Below, in pieces: positions 19,541-27,332 of a stretch of DNA of 57,747 bases. Every line of letters begins with the position of its first letter. The stretch's first letter is position 1. The DNA lies in the NCBI GenBank assembly GCA_045648205.1, contig JAZRNM010000021.1, forward strand, positions 1 to 57,747, in the 5' to 3' direction. The DNA comes from SIG440 sp045648205 (GTDB lineage Bacteria > Bacillota > Clostridia > Monoglobales > Monoglobaceae). Below the pieces are notes generated by a model. The model did no database searches and was not told the DNA's origin. It saw nothing but the letters and a program-made list of their open reading frames with translations. The position numbers and the translations under genes were made by a program.

Positions 19541-19754
19541 TTGCGAAACCAATTTAATATTTATATAGCATTGGGGTATATTTTCTTTTTGAATAATATG
19601 CTTATTTATGCATATGCTAATAATCGAATTTGATAAAAATGCAAATTCCATTTATTAGTGTATGTGTATATCTCATACTGTATAAATTGGTTTCGCGACT
19701 ATCGGGGTTTGCGTTTTTTATGCGTCTGCTTCGGTAGGCGCATTTTTTATTTTT
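19541..19754 (+). ncRNA. Candidate structured non-coding RNA or regulatory leader (no family recognised)
   Basis: An AT-rich 214-base region between a strong promoter and a strong terminator with no convincing reading frame. GCGAAACCAATTTA (19543-19556) is perfectly complementary to TAAATTGGTTTCGC (19683-19696) and would close a large multi-branched domain. Inside are three hairpins: ATATGC/GCATAT (19596-19615), a two-part stem CTAATAA-GAATTTG/CAAATTC-TTATTAG (19617-19658), and GTATG/CATAC (19660-19678). The terminator at 19720-19754 then precedes the ribosome site of the zinc-ribbon gene. It could be an independent small RNA of about 210 nt or a leader that attenuates that gene. It does not read as 6S RNA, tmRNA, RNase P, SRP RNA or a riboswitch I know. 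The fold was worked out by eye. Confidence 0.5.
19720..19754 (+). terminator. Rho-independent terminator with TTCG tetraloop, just before the zinc-ribbon gene
   Basis: ATGCGTCTGC (19720-19729) pairs with GTAGGCGCAT (19734-19743), two of ten pairs being G-T, closed by a C(TTCG)G tetraloop and followed by TTTTTTATTTTT. It ends only about 15 bases before the next gene's start, so it is either the end of the RNA above or an attenuator for that gene. Confidence 0.88.
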
Positions 19755-19768
19755 AAGGAGGAAGACAA

Positions 19769-20983
19769 ATGAAAAGGATCTGTAAAAAATGTGGGGCATC
19801 TGTAAATGAGGGCGAAATTTTTTGCAATATGTGTGGGACTAATGTTGAAATAATAGAGAATGTTTCAGTAAAAAAGAGTTCTAAAGCTCGTATTGTTATT
19901 ATATCTTCAATCGTTGTTGTTGTGGTTTATGCTATAATTGCAGGAGTTCTTGCACTTTCATTTGTAAAGGAGGAACCCGAAAAGGTTGAGGATGTTAAGC
20001 AAAAGGTAGAGGTAGAGGAAGCTCAAATTAAGGAGAAGGAAGATGAAATAGTTCAATCTGTTAAATATACTAAAGAAAATTTTATTGAAGATGTTGAGGG
20101 TATATGGGTAAATATGAATACTTATACATCTGTAGGGTTTGAATTTTTAAGCTTTCATAACGGAGAATATTACTCAGGAGCATATCCAGGGGGTGGTGAT
20201 AGGACCGGTTATATTGTTGATGTTCAAAAGTTTGATGATACATATATTGTTAAACTTCATTACTTGCAAGAAGAATTTATGGGAGATTTTTACGAGGAAG
20301 AGTATTTGGATTGGAAAATACAGATTTCAAATAATTGTTTAACAACCATAAATAAAAGCAATAATGCAAAAAGTAAATCTTCTTGGGTGTACAAAGGAAA
20401 AAATTTAGAAGAAGCAAAGTTAAATATGGCGCCATTACTTAAAGAAAAAATTATACTTTCAACAACTACCGACATTCCTTATAGGAAATTTGGGAAAATT
20501 GCCACTAATGCTATATTAGAATATTTTAATGGAAATGCTGATGTGGGACTTAATAGAATAACTGGTGATAATGAATGTGTTGTTAATGGAGTGTATGGAC
20601 CAGAAAACCGATGTGATTTAGAGGCATACACCACAGATGGGATAGATGGGAATATTACTCAAATTATGTGTGATGCGTCAGTATCAAACCCAGAACAAGT
20701 TCCAATAATTGTTAAGGAATTATTGGCTTCTGCTTCAATTTATTTTACAGGTGCAAGTAAAAGTGAAATTGTTGATAATATATATGATAACTTAACTATA
20801 ATAAAGGAAAGCGTTACTTCTGATAAAAGCGCTCGTTCCGTGTTAAGTTATTATACTATGGGAAATATTGAAGTGTTTGTTGAAAAAACTTTATATTTAA
20901 GTGGATACTTTAAGGGGTCTTTTGCTATTAGGGTTACTGCTCAGGTTATAGGGGCTAACCATTATTGGAAGATGAATTATTAA
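19769..20983 (+). CDS. Zinc-ribbon membrane-anchored protein of unknown function
   Basis: 404 aa. An N-terminal zinc ribbon (C-x2-C-x10-C-x2-C, residues 5-22) is followed by one membrane helix at about 41-67, a highly charged stretch (about 68-95, many E and K) and a large extracellular-type C-terminal region of about 300 residues that I do not recognise. This layout is common in Firmicutes orphan proteins, where the ribbon lies in the cytosol. AAGGAGG is 9 bases before the ATG. The gene is visibly more AT-rich than its neighbours, using many TTA, ATA and AAT codons, which suggests recent transfer. It sits alone between two terminators, right after a candidate structured RNA. Confidence 0.75.
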   Translation: MKRICKKCGASVNEGEIFCNMCGTNVEIIENVSVKKSSKARIVIISSIVVVVVYAIIAGVLALSFVKEEPEKVEDVKQKVEVEEAQIKEKEDEIVQSVKYTKENFIEDVEGIWVNMNTYTSVGFEFLSFHNGEYYSGAYPGGGDRTGYIVDVQKFDDTYIVKLHYLQEEFMGDFYEEEYLDWKIQISNNCLTTINKSNNAKSKSSWVYKGKNLEEAKLNMAPLLKEKIILSTTTDIPYRKFGKIATNAILEYFNGNADVGLNRITGDNECVVNGVYGPENRCDLEAYTTDGIDGNITQIMCDASVSNPEQVPIIVKELLASASIYFTGASKSEIVDNIYDNLTIIKESVTSDKSARSVLSYYTMGNIEVFVEKTLYLSGYFKGSFAIRVTAQVIGANHYWKMNY

Positions 20984-21062
20984 TAATATAAAAATAACAG
21001 TAGGGTAAAATTATCAATACAACAAAGAAGAGTTAAAGGTTTTGTGGGGGGGTAGAATAAAG

Positions 21063-21097
21063 GTAAAAGGTCGCAGCAAAACACTACGACCTTTTAC
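21063..21097. terminator. Bidirectional terminator between zinc-ribbon gene and hydrogenase-maturation operon
   Basis: GTAAAAGGTCG (21063-21073) pairs perfectly with CGACCTTTTAC (21087-21097), 13-base loop. T-rich stretches lie on both sides, suiting the convergent genes. Confidence 0.75.
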
Positions 21098-21133
21098 TAT
21101 CCTTTTGAGAACACCCCTTAAGGGAGCATTTTT

Positions 21134-21433
21134 TTAGATTTCATAATCAAAACATTTTCTTTCGCCAACCACCGAGCGGACAAAGGTGGCTGCTGCCACG
21201 TGTTTGGGATTTGTCTGATATGCTTTGAGTGCGTCTTCATTAATGAATGTACTGTCAAGCATAAAGTCACCCTTTGATGATTCAAGGGGAACGATGTTTA
21301 GTTTAATTTCCAAAAGTCCGTCAATTTCACCCTGAAGTGCCTCAAGCTCGGTCTTCATTTTGATTTTTGCATCTGCTTTTTCCTGGTCTGTGAGTCCTTC
21401 TTTGAAACTCCAGATAATAACGTGTTTAACCAT
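21134..21433 (-). CDS. Dabb-family (stress-responsive A/B barrel) small protein
   Basis: 99 aa. 'MVKHVIIWSFKEG' at the start and 'HVAAATFVRSVVGERKCFDYEI' region at the end are typical of the dimeric alpha/beta-barrel Dabb family, a small ferredoxin-like fold found in stress proteins and some cyclases; no activity can be assigned. The start at 21433 follows AAAGGAGATTTGAAA. It is 22 bases downstream of hydG and is probably the last gene of that operon. Confidence 0.8.
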   Translation of the reverse strand: MVKHVIIWSFKEGLTDQEKADAKIKMKTELEALQGEIDGLLEIKLNIVPLESSKGDFMLDSTFINEDALKAYQTNPKHVAAATFVRSVVGERKCFDYEI

Positions 21434-21455
21434 TTTCAAATCTCCTTTATATTTT

Positions 21456-22880
21456 TTAGAAACGAAAATCTCTTTTTCCGTTCTCAATTTCTGCAATATA
21501 TTTTTTTGCGGTCTCCCGAGCCTTTTCGTTGGGGATTTTTTCTATCTCGGTTTTGATAACTTTCAGCCCGTTTTCGACAGTTTCGGGGGATGCATAGTCC
21601 ATAAGATATTCCTTGAGAGTGATGAGGGCATTGGGCTGACAGCAGTTGGCAATCTGACCGGACTTTATGAGCGACATAAATCTGTCACCGGTCCTTCCCT
21701 CACGATAGCAAGCTGTGCAGAAACTTGGAATGTAGCCAAGCTCCAAAAGCCAATTGACAACCTTATCAAGAGGACGTGTGTCACTGATGTCAAACTGCGC
21801 CGAGTTTTCGTCCTCGGGTTCGTCGTGAATGTAGCCACCCACTGATGTTTTTGAACCGCCGCTAATCTGGGAAACACCAAGCTTCAGCACGCGTTCTCTT
21901 GATACCTTTGATTCTCTTGTTGAAATTATCATTCCCGTATATGGAACTGCAATACGGATAACCGCAACAATTTTTTCAAAAATCTCATCAGAAATCGCAT
22001 TTGAAAAACTATCCTTGTCAATTCCGTCAGCAGGACAAATTCTTGGCACGCTTATGGTGTGTGGACCAACTCCCTGAGCTGCCTCAAGATGTTCTGCGTG
22101 CATAAGCAGACCAACAAAGTCATAACGATACATTTCAAGTCCGAAAAGAACACCAATTCCTACATCATCAATGCCACCCTGCATTGCTCTGTCCATTGCT
22201 TCTGTGTGATATGCATAGTTGTGCTTTGGACCGGTTGGATGAAGATTTTCATAGTTTTCCTTGTTATAGGTTTCCTGGAAGAGGATATATGTTCCGATTC
22301 CGGCGTCTTTGAGCTTCTGGTAATTCTCAACCGTTGTTGCGGCAATGTTCACATTAACTCTGCGAATTGCACCATTTTTGTGTTTGATGCTGTATATTGT
22401 ATTGATGCTTTCAAGAACATATTCGAGCGGGTTATTGACCGGGTCTTCGCCAAGCTCAATTGCAAGGCGTTTGTGTCCCATATCCTGAAGTGCTATAACT
22501 TCAGCTCTGATTTCTTCCTGAGTCAGTTTTTTTCTTGTTATGTGCTTGTTGCCATAATGATAGGGACAATATGTGCAACCATTCACACAGTAGTTTGAAA
22601 GGTAGAGGGGGGCAAACATAACAATTCGGTTGCCATAAAGTTTTTCCTTGATTTTGATGGCAAGACTCTTGATTGCATCATTTGCTTCGGGAATGTCACA
22701 TTCAAGCAAAACTGCTGCCTCTCTGTGAGTCAATCCTTTGCAGTCCTCTGCACGTTTGATGAGCGAGAATATAAGTTCTCGGTTTGATTTGTTTGCTTTT
22801 GCGTATTCAATGGTTTCAAGGATTTCTTCATGGTTGATAAACTCCTCAGCTACCAAGGATTTTGGGTTATAGATTGCCAT
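21456..22880 (-). CDS. hydG: [FeFe]-hydrogenase maturase HydG (radical SAM tyrosine lyase)
   Basis: 474 aa radical-SAM enzyme that cleaves tyrosine to CO and cyanide for the H-cluster. The SAM-cluster motif CX3CX2C is 'CVNGCTYC' near residue 97. What separates it from ThiH is the C-terminal second-cluster motif CX2C-X22-C: 'FCTACYREGRTGDRF' followed by 'IANCCQPNALITL' near residues 390-425, clearly present. It starts 19 bases after hydE. HydF and the hydrogenase itself are not in this window. Confidence 0.95.
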   Translation of the reverse strand: MAIYNPKSLVAEEFINHEEILETIEYAKANKSNRELIFSLIKRAEDCKGLTHREAAVLLECDIPEANDAIKSLAIKIKEKLYGNRIVMFAPLYLSNYCVNGCTYCPYHYGNKHITRKKLTQEEIRAEVIALQDMGHKRLAIELGEDPVNNPLEYVLESINTIYSIKHKNGAIRRVNVNIAATTVENYQKLKDAGIGTYILFQETYNKENYENLHPTGPKHNYAYHTEAMDRAMQGGIDDVGIGVLFGLEMYRYDFVGLLMHAEHLEAAQGVGPHTISVPRICPADGIDKDSFSNAISDEIFEKIVAVIRIAVPYTGMIISTRESKVSRERVLKLGVSQISGGSKTSVGGYIHDEPEDENSAQFDISDTRPLDKVVNWLLELGYIPSFCTACYREGRTGDRFMSLIKSGQIANCCQPNALITLKEYLMDYASPETVENGLKVIKTEIEKIPNEKARETAKKYIAEIENGKRDFRF

Positions 22881-22899
22881 AATATTTCATCTTCTTTCT

Positions 22900-23949
22900 T
22901 TAAAATTCATAGTCACCGCGTGTAACGGAAATTTCATAGCCGATTTTTTTGAACTTTTCTTTCAAAAGCTCGATGCTCTGCGCTGCTTCTTCGCCTGTGC
23001 TGATTTTTCCATTGTAGAGCATATATTTTTCTCGCACAGAGAGTGGAGAAAGGTTTGGCATAACAACATTTGCTCCTGACAAAATTCCCATTTCACGACC
23101 ATTTGGCTCGAGTGTCCCCAATGCTGTGGTGGAGGGGAGAAGAACCTTTTTCAGCATAATTCTGACAAGTGCCAGAAGAAGAAGTGTCAGCTCAAAGCTT
23201 CCTGCAGGCTTATCACCAAAGGGCGTGTCCTCATGAGGCAGAAAAGGCCCGATTCCCACCATATGGGGCTTAAGTTCATTGATGAACAAAAGATCTTCAG
23301 CAATGGTTTCAAACGTCTGATATGGAGAACCCACCATAAAACCGCAACCCGTCTGAAAACCGATTTTTTTCAAATTTAAAAGGCATTCTTTACGTGACTC
23401 AAGGGCCTGCGGTGAGGGGTGCAGCTTTGAATAGTGAAGACTGTTGGCAGTTTCGTGACGAAGCAAATATCTGTCTGCTCCGGCAGCAAAAAACCGCTGA
23501 TAGGTGTCATAGGATTTTTCACCAATTGAAAGTGTGACCGCACAATCGGGATGGTTTGATTTGATTGAGCTGATAATATCGCACATCAAATCATCATCAA
23601 AATGCGGGTCTTCACCGCCTTGCAGAACAAAGGTACGAAACCCCAAGCCATAACCTTCCCTGCAGCACGCGAGAATATCATCTTTGGTCAGACGATATCG
23701 TGAAATCTTGTTGTTTTCTGCACGCAGTCCGCAATAAAAACAGTTTTGTGTGCAGATGTTGGTGAATTCAATAAGTCCACGGATATAGATTTTGTTTCCA
23801 AAGTGTTCTAATGCTGTTTCACGTGCCAAAAGACGGGCAAATTCTAAATCGTCATTGTCATATGTGGAGATAATTTGAATAAACTCATCTTTTTCAAGAA
23901 CCTCATTGGCTTTTAGTTTCCTGATAAGTTCTATGTTTGTCATAAGCAC
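22900..23949 (-). CDS. hydE: [FeFe]-hydrogenase maturase HydE (radical SAM)
   Basis: 349 aa radical-SAM protein of the HydE/BioB-like group, needed to build the dithiomethylamine/diiron unit of the H-cluster. The cluster motif CX3CX2C is 'CTQNCFYC' near residue 68; 'LQGGEDPHFDDDL' follows, and the barrel end 'GANVVMPNLSPLSVREKYMLY' region is HydE-like. The start is placed at GTG 23949, 7 bases after AAGGAG; ATG 23943 is too far from it. It begins 4 bases after the regulator gene. Confidence 0.92.
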   Translation of the reverse strand: MLMTNIELIRKLKANEVLEKDEFIQIISTYDNDDLEFARLLARETALEHFGNKIYIRGLIEFTNICTQNCFYCGLRAENNKISRYRLTKDDILACCREGYGLGFRTFVLQGGEDPHFDDDLMCDIISSIKSNHPDCAVTLSIGEKSYDTYQRFFAAGADRYLLRHETANSLHYSKLHPSPQALESRKECLLNLKKIGFQTGCGFMVGSPYQTFETIAEDLLFINELKPHMVGIGPFLPHEDTPFGDKPAGSFELTLLLLALVRIMLKKVLLPSTTALGTLEPNGREMGILSGANVVMPNLSPLSVREKYMLYNGKISTGEEAAQSIELLKEKFKKIGYEISVTRGDYEF

Positions 23950-23953
23950 TTGA

Positions 23954-24199
23954 TTACTCCTTGGAGGAAATTGCTTTTGCGCTGACACCTTTAATCATTC
24001 CCAGCTTGCCTGAAATTGCACCGATGGTGTCCATAGTGGCATCAACAACTATACTCATAACCGAAAGCCCCCGTTCACGATATGGAATTCCCATTCTTCC
24101 AACGATGCAATCATTGTAGTCGTGAAGAATTTGATTTATTTTTTCGGCGGCATCAAGATTTTGAATGATTATCCCAATTATTGCAATTCGTGTATCCAA
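23954..24199 (-). CDS. TM1266-type iron-only hydrogenase system putative regulator (ACT-like)
   Basis: 81 aa. 'RIAIIGIIIQN', 'HDYNDCIVGRMGIPYRERG' and 'ISGKLGMIKGVSAKAI' match the small ferredoxin-fold family that accompanies hydE/hydF/hydG genes and is annotated as a hydrogenase system regulator; its biochemical role is not established. The start is a TTG at 24199, with AAGGAAG about 7 bases upstream. First gene of the operon, directly after a structured leader. Confidence 0.88.
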   Translation of the reverse strand: MDTRIAIIGIIIQNLDAAEKINQILHDYNDCIVGRMGIPYRERGLSVMSIVVDATMDTIGAISGKLGMIKGVSAKAISSKE

Positions 24200-24209
24200 A
24201 AAATCACTT

Positions 24210-24308
24210 CCTTTTGATCAAAATAAAAAGCACCAATGCTGACGCAAGGGTGCTTATAAAATTCAAAAGCGTTGCCCTGGGATTGGGGCGAACCCTTTCC
24301 TTCAGCAT
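24210..24308 (-). promoter_or_regulatory. Riboswitch-like 5' leader of the hydrogenase-maturation operon
   Basis: About 100 bases between the promoter and the first start codon. Read on the minus strand, ATGCTGA at the RNA 5' end (24308-24302) pairs with TCAGCAT (24242-24236) to make a closing stem. Within it are a GGG-TTCG-CCC hairpin and a stem AGGG..GCTT/AAGC..CCCT. The segment AAGCACC (24255-24249) can instead pair with GGTGCTT (24234-24228), followed by TTTTTATTTT, forming a terminator. The two folds share bases and exclude each other, as in a transcriptional riboswitch. I do not recognise the class. Confidence 0.5.
24217..24255 (-). terminator. Attenuator-type terminator in the hyd operon leader
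   Basis: Minus strand: AAGCACC (24255-24249), 14-base loop, GGTGCTT (24234-24228), then a T-rich run. It lies before the first gene of the operon, so read-through must be allowed under some condition. Confidence 0.6.
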
Positions 24309-24312
24309 ATAT

Positions 24313-24341
24313 ATTTTATCAAAAAACAGCGCCTGAGTCAA
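24313..24341 (-). promoter_or_regulatory. Sigma-A promoter for the hydrogenase-maturation operon
   Basis: Minus strand TTGACT (24341-24336), 17-base spacer, TAAAAT (24318-24313). The predicted RNA start is about 24305-24307, at the closing stem of the leader. Confidence 0.75.
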
Positions 24342-24400
24342 GGGTGAACTGTAAAAAAGGATATTTTTCGAAAGTTTTCGGAAAAATTTCAACAAAGGTA

Positions 24401-24429
24401 TTGCAATGAATAAAAAAAAGTGGTAGAAT
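24401..24429 (+). promoter_or_regulatory. Sigma-A promoter for gdhA
   Basis: TTGCAA (24401-24406), 17-base spacer, TAGAAT (24424-24429). It diverges from the hyd promoter; a short inverted repeat (ATTTTTC/GAAAAAT, 24363-24387) lies between the two. Confidence 0.65.
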
Positions 24430-24474
24430 AATTTCATTAATTTTTTAAAGTCTTATATTTAGGGGGATATTTTG

Positions 24475-25818
24475 ATGTCATATGTAGAAAGCGTTATTGA
24501 AGAGATAAAGAAAAAGCACGCAACTGAGCCTGAGTTCATTCAGACTGTCACAGAGGTTTTTTCAAGTCTCGCTCCGGTTGTTGAAAAGCACCCGGAATAT
24601 GAAAAAGCAGCCCTTCTTGAAAGAATGGCGGAACCCGAAAGACAGATTGTCTTCAGAGTTACCTGGGAGGATGACAATGGAAAAATCCATGTAAATACTG
24701 GCTACAGAGTTCAGTTTAACAGTGCAATTGGTCCTTACAAAGGCGGACTTCGTTTCCATCCTTCTGTGTATATTGGAATTATTAAGTTTCTTGGTTTTGA
24801 ACAGACCTTCAAAAACAGCTTGACCGGTCTTCCTATTGGTGGAGGAAAGGGCGGAAGCGATTTTGACCCGAGAGGCAAGAGCGATGCAGAGATTATGAGA
24901 TTCTGTCAGGCATTTATGACAGAGCTTTATCGCCACATCGGTCCTGATGTTGACGTTCCTGCCGGTGATATTGGTGTTGGCGGAAGAGAAATAGGATATC
25001 TCTTTGGACAGTATAAGAGAATAAAAGCTTGTTGGGAAAACGGTGTTCTCACCGGAAAAGGTCTTTCATATGGTGGTTCTCTCATCAGACCTGAAGCAAC
25101 GGGCTTTGGTGCTACATATTATGCAAATGAAGTGCTTGGCCATTTCGGTGATACAATAGAAGGTAAGACTGTTGCAGTTTCAGGCTTTGGTAATGTTGCC
25201 TGGGGAGTTTGTCAGAAGGTTGCAGACCTTGGGGGCAAGGTTGTGACAATATCAGGTCCTGATGGATATGTTTATGACCCTGAGGGCATAACCACAAAGG
25301 AGAAGATTGAATATCTTCTTGAAATGAGAGCTTCAGGTCGTGACAAGGCTCAGGATTATGCCGACAAGTTTGGCTGTCAGTTCTTTGCGGGACAAAAGCC
25401 CTGGGGTGTTAAGGTTGACATTTGTATGCCTTGTGCAACTCAGAACGAAGTTAATCTTGACGAAGCAAAGAAGATTATTGCCAACGGCACCAAGTATTAT
25501 ATAGAAGTGGCAAATATGCCCACAACTGATGATGCTATGGAATATCTGAAGGAGAACAAAGTTGTTATCGGTCCGTCTAAAGCTGCAAATGCAGGCGGTG
25601 TTGCAGTTTCTTCATTGGAAATGGCGCAGAACTCAATGAGATACAGCTGGACAGCAGAAGAAGTTGATGAGAAGCTCAAGGGAATTATGATTAACATCCA
25701 CAAGGTTTCTGTGGATGCGGCTGAAGAATATGGACTTGGCTATGACCTTGTTGCCGGTGCTAATATTGCAGGCTTTATGAAGGTTGCAGATGCAATGCTT
25801 GCTCAGGGTATTTATTAA
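24475..25818 (+). CDS. gdhA: Glutamate dehydrogenase (hexameric, likely NADP-dependent)
   Basis: 447 aa, length of the 50-kDa hexameric class that interconverts 2-oxoglutarate plus ammonia and glutamate. The catalytic-lysine region 'LPIGGGKGGSDFDP' is near residue 125, substrate residues are in 'DVPAGDIGVGGREIGY', and the Rossmann motif is 'AVSGFGNVAWG' near 237. The ATG at 24475 has AGGGGG 8 bases upstream. The gene has its own promoter and terminator. Cofactor choice is inferred from the family only. Confidence 0.94.
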   Translation: MSYVESVIEEIKKKHATEPEFIQTVTEVFSSLAPVVEKHPEYEKAALLERMAEPERQIVFRVTWEDDNGKIHVNTGYRVQFNSAIGPYKGGLRFHPSVYIGIIKFLGFEQTFKNSLTGLPIGGGKGGSDFDPRGKSDAEIMRFCQAFMTELYRHIGPDVDVPAGDIGVGGREIGYLFGQYKRIKACWENGVLTGKGLSYGGSLIRPEATGFGATYYANEVLGHFGDTIEGKTVAVSGFGNVAWGVCQKVADLGGKVVTISGPDGYVYDPEGITTKEKIEYLLEMRASGRDKAQDYADKFGCQFFAGQKPWGVKVDICMPCATQNEVNLDEAKKIIANGTKYYIEVANMPTTDDAMEYLKENKVVIGPSKAANAGGVAVSSLEMAQNSMRYSWTAEEVDEKLKGIMINIHKVSVDAAEEYGLGYDLVAGANIAGFMKVADAMLAQGIY

Positions 25819-25832
25819 TTCGAATCAATTTG

Positions 25833-25861
25833 GGAGCACAGAAAACTGTGCTCTCTTATTT
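25833..25861 (+). terminator. Rho-independent terminator after gdhA
   Basis: GAGCACAG (25834-25841) pairs with CTGTGCTC (25846-25853), AAAA loop, then TCTTATTTTT. Confidence 0.85.
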
Positions 25862-25882
25862 TTGCAAAAATGTTTAAAACCC

Positions 25883-25911
25883 TTGAAATATTTGTCAAGT
25901 TATTGTAAAAT
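25883..25911 (+). promoter_or_regulatory. Sigma-A promoter for the purine permease
   Basis: TTGAAA (25883-25888), 17-base spacer, TAAAAT (25906-25911). The leader is only about 30 bases, so there is no purine riboswitch. Confidence 0.65.
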
Positions 25912-25945
25912 AAGAGTATGATTTTACTATAAGGAGAAAATGTTT

Positions 25946-27304
25946 ATGAGTAAACTAGAAAAGATTTTTAAACTTAAGGAAAACGGAACAAGTGTCAAGA
26001 CGGAGATTCTTGCCGGAATAACCACTTTTCTCGCAATGGCGTATATACTGGCGGTTAATCCTATGTATCTCGGCGGAATTGAAGGTGCATCACCGGCGGC
26101 AGTCTTCATGGCAACTGCAATTTCTGCGGCAACTGCAACAATATGTATGGCGTTCTTTGCAAACTATCCTGTTGCTCTTGCCTCGGGTATGGGTCTTAAT
26201 GCATTCTTTGCATATACGGTTTGCGGCGCAATGGGGTGTTCCTATCAGGTTGCATTGACAGCGGTTTTTGTTGAGGGTATTATTTTTATTCTTCTTTCAT
26301 TGTTCAAATTCAGAGAAGCCCTTGTCAACAAGATTCCTGCCAATCTGAAACTGGGAATAACAGCAGGTATAGGTCTTTTTATTACAATTATTGCACTTCT
26401 CAATTCAGGTGTAATTGTTTCAAGCCCTGCAACTACTGTTGCTCTGGGGGACCTTGGCTCAGCACCGGTTGTTCTCTCAATTGTTGGACTTTTGTTGATT
26501 GGTGTTCTTGAATATAAGAGGATTCCGGGAGCAATTCTCATCGGAATACTTGGAACCTGGTTGCTTGGAATAATTGTTCAGCTCATTGGCTGGGCTTTCG
26601 ATGCTAATATTTTCTCAACAGTCCTTTATCCAACATTTACATTTGAGACAGTGAAAGAAAACTTTGCGGCACCTGCATTGTTTGAATTTGATTTTGGATT
26701 TGTGGTTAAGAATTTTGCAGCATTTGCAATCGTAACATTCACATTCCTTTATACTGACATTTTTGATACCGTTGGAACCCTTATCGGTGTTGCACAGAAG
26801 GGAAATCTACTTGATCAGGATGGAAATCTTCCAAAGGCGGGCGGTGCACTGATGGCTGATGCTGTCGGAACTGTTGTTGGTGCTTGTCTTGGAACATCAA
26901 CAGTTACAAGCTATGTCGAATCGAGCGCCGGTGTTGCAGCGGGCGGAAGAACAGGACTCACTGCTCTTACCACAGGAATTATGTTCATTATTGCAATCGT
27001 TTTTGCTCCAATATTCCTTGCAGTTCCCTCTTTTGCAACAACTCCTGCTATGATTTACGTTGGTCTTCTGATGCTCAGCGCTGTCAAAAAGATGGATTTT
27101 GAAGGTGATATTGCAGATGTAATCGGTGGTTTTCTTGCAGTTATAATGATGCCTTTTGCATATTCAATTGCGACAGGTATTATGTTTGGTATAGTTTCTT
27201 GGGTTATCTTGAAGGTATGCATTGGCAAAATCAAGGATATCAGCGCAATTATGTGGATTTCCTTCGTACTGTTTGCAATCTATATTGTAACGCAAGTGAT
27301 ATAA
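25946..27304 (+). CDS. pbuG: NCS2-family purine permease (AzgA/PbuG type)
   Basis: 452 aa with 12-14 membrane segments. 'ILAGITTFLAMAYI', 'GMGLNAFFAYTV', 'KLGITAGIGLFITIIAL', 'FLYTDIFDTVGTLIGVA' and 'GTSTVTSYVESSAGVAAGGRTG' are hallmarks of the AzgA-like guanine/hypoxanthine/adenine uptake branch. The ATG at 25946 is 9 bases from AAGGAG; the ATG at 25940 is too close. It is followed 28 bases later by a phosphoribosyltransferase, which fits purine-base salvage. The exact base transported is not known. Confidence 0.9.
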   Translation: MSKLEKIFKLKENGTSVKTEILAGITTFLAMAYILAVNPMYLGGIEGASPAAVFMATAISAATATICMAFFANYPVALASGMGLNAFFAYTVCGAMGCSYQVALTAVFVEGIIFILLSLFKFREALVNKIPANLKLGITAGIGLFITIIALLNSGVIVSSPATTVALGDLGSAPVVLSIVGLLLIGVLEYKRIPGAILIGILGTWLLGIIVQLIGWAFDANIFSTVLYPTFTFETVKENFAAPALFEFDFGFVVKNFAAFAIVTFTFLYTDIFDTVGTLIGVAQKGNLLDQDGNLPKAGGALMADAVGTVVGACLGTSTVTSYVESSAGVAAGGRTGLTALTTGIMFIIAIVFAPIFLAVPSFATTPAMIYVGLLMLSAVKKMDFEGDIADVIGGFLAVIMMPFAYSIATGIMFGIVSWVILKVCIGKIKDISAIMWISFVLFAIYIVTQVI

Positions 27305-27332
27305 TTCATTTTTGGAAAGGACGTTTGTTAGG

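Noticed and set aside
19541..19754. Identification of the structured region as 6S RNA, tmRNA or a tracrRNA
   Set aside because: It is asymmetric and multi-branched rather than a long hairpin with a central bubble, has no tRNA-like ends or tag frame, and no cas genes or CRISPR repeats occur in the window.
22059..22598. 179-codon plus-strand frame opposite hydG
   Set aside because: It is antisense to a fully motif-supported hydG, cysteine-rich by reverse-complement composition and without a ribosome site.
24204..24308. 34-codon minus-strand frame with a membrane-like segment filling the hyd leader
   Set aside because: Its ATG lies at or upstream of the predicted RNA start and has no ribosome site; the leader's base-pairing pattern explains the region better. 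A leaderless peptide is not fully excluded.
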